A stretch of 10,489 bases of DNA from an uncultured Flavobacteriaceae bacterium (GTDB lineage Bacteria; Bacteroidota; Bacteroidia; Flavobacteriales; Flavobacteriaceae). Numbering within the stretch: position 1 is the stretch's first letter; each line of letters starts with the position of its first letter. Both the position numbers and the translations under genes were made by a program. The notes beneath the pieces were generated by a model. It had not been told where the DNA came from. It saw nothing but the letters and a program-made list of their open reading frames with translations, and made no database searches. The DNA lies in the NCBI GenBank assembly GCA_947311815.1, contig CAMZMA010000278.1, forward strand, positions 1 to 10,489. Reading direction: 5' to 3'. Shown in pieces: positions 6,524 to 10,489 of the stretch.

Positions 6524-6553
6524 TTGCAAAGATAAATATCTTCTGTATATTTG
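6524..6553 (+). promoter_or_regulatory. Putative Bacteroidota-type promoter of the secreted protease
   Basis: TTG at 6524-6526 and TATATTTG at 6546-6553 are separated by 19 bases, matching the -33/-7 arrangement of the Bacteroidota housekeeping sigma factor. The ATG at 6584 lies 30 bases after the -7 box. This is the best-supported promoter in the window because both elements are present with correct spacing. Confidence 0.6.
6527..6534 (-). promoter_or_regulatory. Putative -7 promoter box for lipB
   Basis: The reverse strand reads TATCTTTG, a full match to TAnnTTTG, ending 10 bases before the lipB ATG. A transcript from it would have a leader of only a few bases. The bases immediately to its left (6524-6526) form the possible -33 element of the divergent protease gene, so the two promoters are interleaved. 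Confidence 0.5.
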
Positions 6554-6583
6554 GAGACTATATCAACCTTAAAATATTTGAGT

Positions 6584-9500
6584 ATGAAATTAAAATTACA
6601 ATCTTTAATAACTGCTTTCTTTTTTATCATAACCATTGTAGTCTCAGCTCAAACTAAAGTATGGAAAAAAAGTAAGATTAACGGAACATTGAATGGAATT
6701 TCCATCAATTCTTTAGATAAGAAAAATTACAACACAGTAGCTTTAGACTTTAATTCGTTTAAAAAAGAATTAAAAAACATATCTTTAAGAGGTGTAACTG
6801 CTAAAAACAGCACTTCTATTATCAATTTACCTAACGAAAAAGGAGGAATACAATCTTTTAATATGTATGAAGCACCCGTGTTTTCTCCTTCATTAGCTGC
6901 AAAATACCCAAATATCAAATCGTATATCGGGTACAGTTCAGATGGTTCTGGGGCAATTGTTAGAATGAGCGTGTCTCCAAAAGGAGTACAAACGATGATT
7001 AGTTATGTAAATAAACCAATGGTATTTATGCAACCTGTTGATGGCAATGTTAATACGTACATTGTGTATAATAAACAATCTAAAATGGGTATTGAGGCAG
7101 ATGCTTTTATTTGCTCTACTATAGATAAAGTTAAAAATGATGCAAATAGTTCAATAACCAATAGAGCATCAAACGATCAAACTTTACGTAAATTTAGAAT
7201 AGCTGTCTCTGTTAACGGAGAATACACCTCTTTTCATGGAGGTACTGTTGCAGATGCATTAGCGGCAATAAACGCAACATTAACGAGAGTGAATCAAGTT
7301 TTTGAAACCGATATGGCAATTACTTTTGAACTGGTAGATGCTACGCAATTAATCTATACAGATGCAGCAACAGATCCATATTCTGGGACATTAAGTAATT
7401 GGAATGTAGAGTTACAAAACACCTTAACCAATACTATTGGTAATGCTGCTTATGATATTGGGCATATGTTTGGTGCTTCTGGCGGTGGTGGTAATGCAGG
7501 TTGTATAGGTTGTGTGTGTGTAGATGACACAGTTTCAACGACTGATTTAAATAAAGGAGCAGGTATTACTTCTCCAGCAGACGGAATTCCACAAGGAGAT
7601 ACTTTTGATATTGATTATGTTGCACATGAAATTGGCCATCAAATGGGTGCAAACCATACATTTTCACATAGTAATGAAGGGTATGGCGTTAATACAGAAC
7701 CAGGTTCAGGATCTACCATAATGGGATATGCAGGTATTGTTTCAGGTTCTAATGTACAACAACATAGTGATCCTTATTTTCATTATAATAGCATCAAGCA
7801 AATTTCTGATAATATGGCTATTAGAACTTGCTGGCAAGCAAACAATCCTGTTAATTTAACAAACAATGCACCTGTAGCAAATGCAGGAGCAGATTATACC
7901 ATACCAAAAGGAACAGCTTATGTGTTAAGAGGTTCGGCAACAGATACAGATGCTGGAGATACTTTAGAATACTGTTGGGAGCAAATTGATGATGGAGGAG
8001 GAACTACTACAGGTTCTTCTTTTGGTCCTACTAGAACTACTGGGCCACAGGTAAGGTCTTTAAATCCTACGACCTCATCGGATAGATATATCCCTAAAAT
8101 GAGTAGAATTGTAAGCGGTAACTTAACCCAAACAAACCCAGCATCTGGTTCAGCTTGGGAAACAGTTTCTACCGTAGCTAGAAGTTTAAATTTTGCGTTA
8201 ACAGTTAGAGATAGACAACCAACAGCTACAGGATTAAATGGACAATCTCATTCAGATTTAATGAAAATTACAGTTGATGCAAATTCAGGCCCTTTTGCAG
8301 TAACAGCACCTGCAACTGCGGTTACTTGGGATACAGGAACTTCTCAAACCATTACTTGGGATGTTGCCAATACAACAGCAGCTCCTGTAAATACACAAAA
8401 CGTACATATTAAATTATCTAAAGATGGAGGGATTACGTATCCTATCACGTTAGCATCTAATGTTGCTAATAATGGTTCTTATACATTTACAGTGCCAGAT
8501 GAGGCAACTACAATGGCAAGAGTGATGGTAGAAGCCGCAGGAAACATCTTTTTAGCTGTTAATAGTACCGATTTCACCATCAATTCTACGACCCCCACTT
8601 TTATTGTAACCAATACTAGTGGTGATCAAGCAGTATGTAATTCTGGAGGAAATACAGCAAGTTATAATTTAGATTTTAGTTTTATTAATGGCTTTACAGA
8701 AACGGTTACATTATCATCTACAGGGCAACCTGCAGGATCTACAGTTACTTTTAATCCTACAAGCATCAATGCAAATGGTACAGTAACGATGACTATTAGT
8801 AATTTAGACGGAGCAATAGTGCAACCGAATACTATAAATGTAGTAGGTACGGCAACTTCTATAGCTCAAAATATTGATGTAATTTTAAATGTACAATCTA
8901 GTACTTTTCAAAATGTAACATTATCAGAACCAGCAGATGCTGCTGTTGATATAGTTTTAACACCTGTTTTAAAATGGCAAGCAGATAGTAATGTAGCGTC
9001 TTATGATGTAGAAGTAGCAACAGATAGCGGATTTACAAATATTGTAGCGTCTAGTAATGTAGTTACAAACCAATATACAGTTAGTCCTACATTAAATCAA
9101 ACAACACAATATTATTGGAGGGTTAAACCTAAAAATAATTGTGGTACTGGTACTTTTTCTACGGCGTTTAGTTTTACAACTCAAAGCTGCTCTTTATGTG
9201 CATCTTCAGGAAATACAACGTTTCAAACAAGTACTACTTTAGTGCAATTTAATACCATTAATAATAGTTCTGCTAAACCAAGTGGATATAGCGATTATAC
9301 TGCAATGACAACCAACGTAAAACGTGGTGACGCTCATGATTTAACGGTAAATGTAAATACGGATGGAACTTATAGAGTACAAACGAAGGTTTGGATTGAT
9401 TGGAATCATAACTGTAGTTTTGATGATACTGGCGAAGAATATGATTTAGCAGAAGCTTCAAATACAGCAAATGGACCAACAGCAAACTCACCATTGTCTA

Positions 9501-9925
9501 TAACCATACCAAATGATGCAATTTTAGGAAATACCATTATGAGAGTAAGCACTAAATATACAGACCCTACAACTGTTGTTTTTCCATCATCTTGTGAAAC
9601 CTCTTTTGATGGAGAAGTTGAAGACTATACATTAATTGTAGAGGCAGCTACGGCTTCTATTGAAGATTTTGCGTTTAATGGATTTAATTTATATCCGAAT
9701 CCATCAAAAGGAGTATTTAATTTAAAACTAGAAGTTGTAAATACTGATAAAGTTTCGGTAAAATTATTTGATATTAGAGGAAGGTTAATTAGTGAGAAAA
9801 ACTTTTTTAATGTATCAGAAAATTTCTCTGAAAAATTGATATTCAATAAAGTAGCCAAAGGTTTATATTTATTAAGAATTATAAACGGAGGTAAACAAAC
9901 GACTAGAAAAGTGATGATTGAATAA
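6584..9925 (+). CDS. Secreted reprolysin-like zinc metalloprotease with T9SS type A sorting domain
   Basis: The 1113-residue protein has a signal peptide (MKLKLQSLITAFFF to VVSAQ, about 23 residues) and a propeptide-like region to about 195. A metzincin catalytic domain (about 200-418) follows, with HEIGHQMGANH at 348-358: zinc ligands His348, His352 and His358, catalytic Glu349. The Met-turn STIMGYAG has Met380. After it come a PKD/REJ-like segment (APVANAGADY... from 429), further immunoglobulin-like beta modules (about 570-770), a fibronectin III-like module (about 778-867), a GEVED-type module (about 895-1018, with GEVEDY at 1010-1015) and a C-terminal type IX sorting domain (about 1034-1113, FNLYPNPSKGVFNL and GLYLLRI...RKVMIE). 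It is expected to cross the inner membrane by Sec and the outer membrane by the T9SS, ending on the surface or released. The ATG at 6584 is chosen over an in-frame TTG at 6551 because it starts the signal peptide. Substrate unknown. Confidence 0.93.
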   Translation: MKLKLQSLITAFFFIITIVVSAQTKVWKKSKINGTLNGISINSLDKKNYNTVALDFNSFKKELKNISLRGVTAKNSTSIINLPNEKGGIQSFNMYEAPVFSPSLAAKYPNIKSYIGYSSDGSGAIVRMSVSPKGVQTMISYVNKPMVFMQPVDGNVNTYIVYNKQSKMGIEADAFICSTIDKVKNDANSSITNRASNDQTLRKFRIAVSVNGEYTSFHGGTVADALAAINATLTRVNQVFETDMAITFELVDATQLIYTDAATDPYSGTLSNWNVELQNTLTNTIGNAAYDIGHMFGASGGGGNAGCIGCVCVDDTVSTTDLNKGAGITSPADGIPQGDTFDIDYVAHEIGHQMGANHTFSHSNEGYGVNTEPGSGSTIMGYAGIVSGSNVQQHSDPYFHYNSIKQISDNMAIRTCWQANNPVNLTNNAPVANAGADYTIPKGTAYVLRGSATDTDAGDTLEYCWEQIDDGGGTTTGSSFGPTRTTGPQVRSLNPTTSSDRYIPKMSRIVSGNLTQTNPASGSAWETVSTVARSLNFALTVRDRQPTATGLNGQSHSDLMKITVDANSGPFAVTAPATAVTWDTGTSQTITWDVANTTAAPVNTQNVHIKLSKDGGITYPITLASNVANNGSYTFTVPDEATTMARVMVEAAGNIFLAVNSTDFTINSTTPTFIVTNTSGDQAVCNSGGNTASYNLDFSFINGFTETVTLSSTGQPAGSTVTFNPTSINANGTVTMTISNLDGAIVQPNTINVVGTATSIAQNIDVILNVQSSTFQNVTLSEPADAAVDIVLTPVLKWQADSNVASYDVEVATDSGFTNIVASSNVVTNQYTVSPTLNQTTQYYWRVKPKNNCGTGTFSTAFSFTTQSCSLCASSGNTTFQTSTTLVQFNTINNSSAKPSGYSDYTAMTTNVKRGDAHDLTVNVNTDGTYRVQTKVWIDWNHNCSFDDTGEEYDLAEASNTANGPTANSPLSITIPNDAILGNTIMRVSTKYTDPTTVVFPSSCETSFDGEVEDYTLIVEAATASIEDFAFNGFNLYPNPSKGVFNLKLEVVNTDKVSVKLFDIRGRLISEKNFFNVSENFSEKLIFNKVAKGLYLLRIINGGKQTTRKVMIE

Positions 9926-9973
9926 AAAAAACATCAACGTAATAAGCATTGTCTAGTAAAGTATATGAAATTT

Positions 9974-10012
9974 AAAATCTTGGGGTTCGAGAAGAAACCC
10001 CAAGATTTTTTT
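9974..10012 (+). terminator. Rho-independent terminator after the protease gene
   Basis: Bases 9974-9987 (AAAATCTTGGGGTT) pair perfectly with 9996-10009 (AACCCCAAGATTTT) around an 8-base loop, giving a 14-bp stem with a GGGG/CCCC core. A run of seven T follows at 10006-10012. It lies about 50 bases after the protease stop codon. On the reverse strand the trailing sequence is TTTTAAATTT, so it may also slow transcription coming from the Fur-family gene. Confidence 0.9.
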
Positions 10013-10087
10013 ATTGACTTTTTTAAGAGAGTAATAGCTATGGGGTTCTCTTATTGATAGACAGGTATAGTCTTGTGTAGCTAAAGG

Positions 10088-10399
10088 TTAAAAAGAGTTA
10101 CACTTATCACAAATACCTTTTACCACCAAATTTACATTTTCAGCAATATAACCGTCTGGCACTTTAATTTTCGGTATTTTATGTTCGGTAAGACAGTTGG
10201 TTTCATTACAATTAGTGCAATGAAAATGCAGGTGTAAATCGGTTTCTATTTCACAATTACAACCTTGTTCGCACAAAGCGTATTTTGTATTGCCTGTTCC
10301 GTCATTTATAGCATGTACGATGCCTTTTTCTTTAAAAGTTTTAATGGTTCTATAGAGTGTTGTTCGTTCAGATTTTTTAAAAAACTGTTCAATATCACT
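10088..10399 (-). pseudogene. Fur-family transcriptional regulator, C-terminal part, broken by an inverted duplication
   Basis: About 103 residues are open, from a point just after an in-frame TAG (10400-10402) to TAA at 10088-10090. The sequence runs SDIEQFFKKSERTTLYRTIKTF..., the end of the Fur winged-helix DNA-binding domain. The dimerisation domain follows, with HLHFHCTNC and a final KGICDKCNSF. These two CxxC pairs are the usual structural zinc site of Fur, Zur and PerR. The metal sensed cannot be told. The first 30-40 residues of a normal protein are missing: beyond about 10396 the DNA becomes the exact reverse complement of 10266-10359. The break therefore looks like a fold-back at the end of the sequence rather than natural gene decay, and the organism probably has an intact gene. 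A TTG at 10274-10276 is not a credible start because it would remove the DNA-binding domain. Confidence 0.8.
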
Positions 10400-10489
10400 C
10401 TATAGAACCATTAAAACTTTTAAAGAAAAAGGCATCGTACATGCTATAAATGACGGAACAGGCAATACAAAATACGCTTTGTGCGAACA
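10266..10489. repeat. Perfect 94-bp inverted repeat with 36-base spacer at the window end
   Basis: Bases 10266-10359 and 10396-10489 are exact reverse complements at all 94 positions, separated by 10360-10395. The right arm ends on the last base of the window. The left arm and the spacer read as normal Fur-family coding sequence on the reverse strand. The right arm carries no independent gene and puts a TAG in the Fur frame. The pattern is typical of a fold-back (snap-back) chimera from amplification, library preparation or assembly. A genuine inverted duplication is possible but less likely. Confidence 0.95.

Noticed and set aside
6517..6636. N-terminal 40-codon extension of lipB
   Set aside because: It would overlap the protease start and the divergent promoters, and it shows no LipB similarity. 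The ATG at 6516 is preceded by a -7 box and gives the normal length.
9273..9858. Two antisense open frames in the 3' part of the protease gene
   Set aside because: Both are opposite recognised domains (GEVED-type and sorting tail) and show no start context or recognisable protein features.
10266..10489. Hairpin telomere of a linear replicon, suggested by an inverted repeat at the sequence end
   Set aside because: The arms are separated by a 36-base spacer that does not pair as a whole, and the spacer and left arm are ordinary coding sequence of a conserved regulator. A covalently closed end would give a palindrome without such a spacer and would not cut a gene like this.
10266..10489. Attenuator or riboswitch-like RNA hairpin
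   Set aside because: The stem is made entirely of protein-coding sequence with 94 perfect pairs. Natural regulatory RNAs do not look like this.

Overview
The window is AT-rich DNA from a member of the Bacteroidota, most likely a marine member of the Flavobacteriaceae. Three things support this. One protein carries a type IX secretion (T9SS) C-terminal sorting domain and another matches the Bacteroidota-type putative porin family. Several genes are preceded by TAnnTTTG boxes, the -7 element of Bacteroidota promoters. The intergenic repeats resemble ones common in this group. The genus cannot be fixed from the sequence alone.

Layout: (1) 1-94 is the 5' end of a secreted-protein gene leaving the window leftwards. 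Its putative promoter overlaps a perfect 46-bp palindrome. (2) 384-3621 is a leftward cluster: a putative outer-membrane porin, a TatD-type nuclease and an O6-alkylguanine-DNA alkyltransferase whose start lies inside the end of tatD. (3) Divergent from it, rnhB (RNase HII) reads rightwards at 3717-4316. (4) A nucleoid-associated protein gene of the NdpA/YejK family (4565-5614) is bracketed on both sides by copies of one hairpin-forming repeat family. (5) lipB (octanoyltransferase) reads leftwards at 5818-6516 and converges on the nucleoid protein gene. (6) A large secreted metzincin protease with a T9SS tail (6584-9925) diverges from lipB and ends in a strong terminator. (7) The right end holds the C-terminal part of a Fur-family regulator, broken by a perfect 94-bp inverted duplication that runs to the last base of the window.

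How the genes relate: alkyltransferase, TatD nuclease and RNase HII are all DNA-maintenance functions, and the first two appear co-transcribed with the porin. lipB belongs to lipoate biosynthesis. The protease would be exported by Sec and then by the T9SS. Most of the window is ordinary chromosomal content. The points most worth a second look are the fold-back at the right end (most likely an amplification or assembly artefact), the nested 46-bp palindrome over a promoter, the repeat cluster around the nucleoid protein gene, and a repeat-like GC-rich block inside the alkyltransferase gene. I found no convincing new defence or mobile system.
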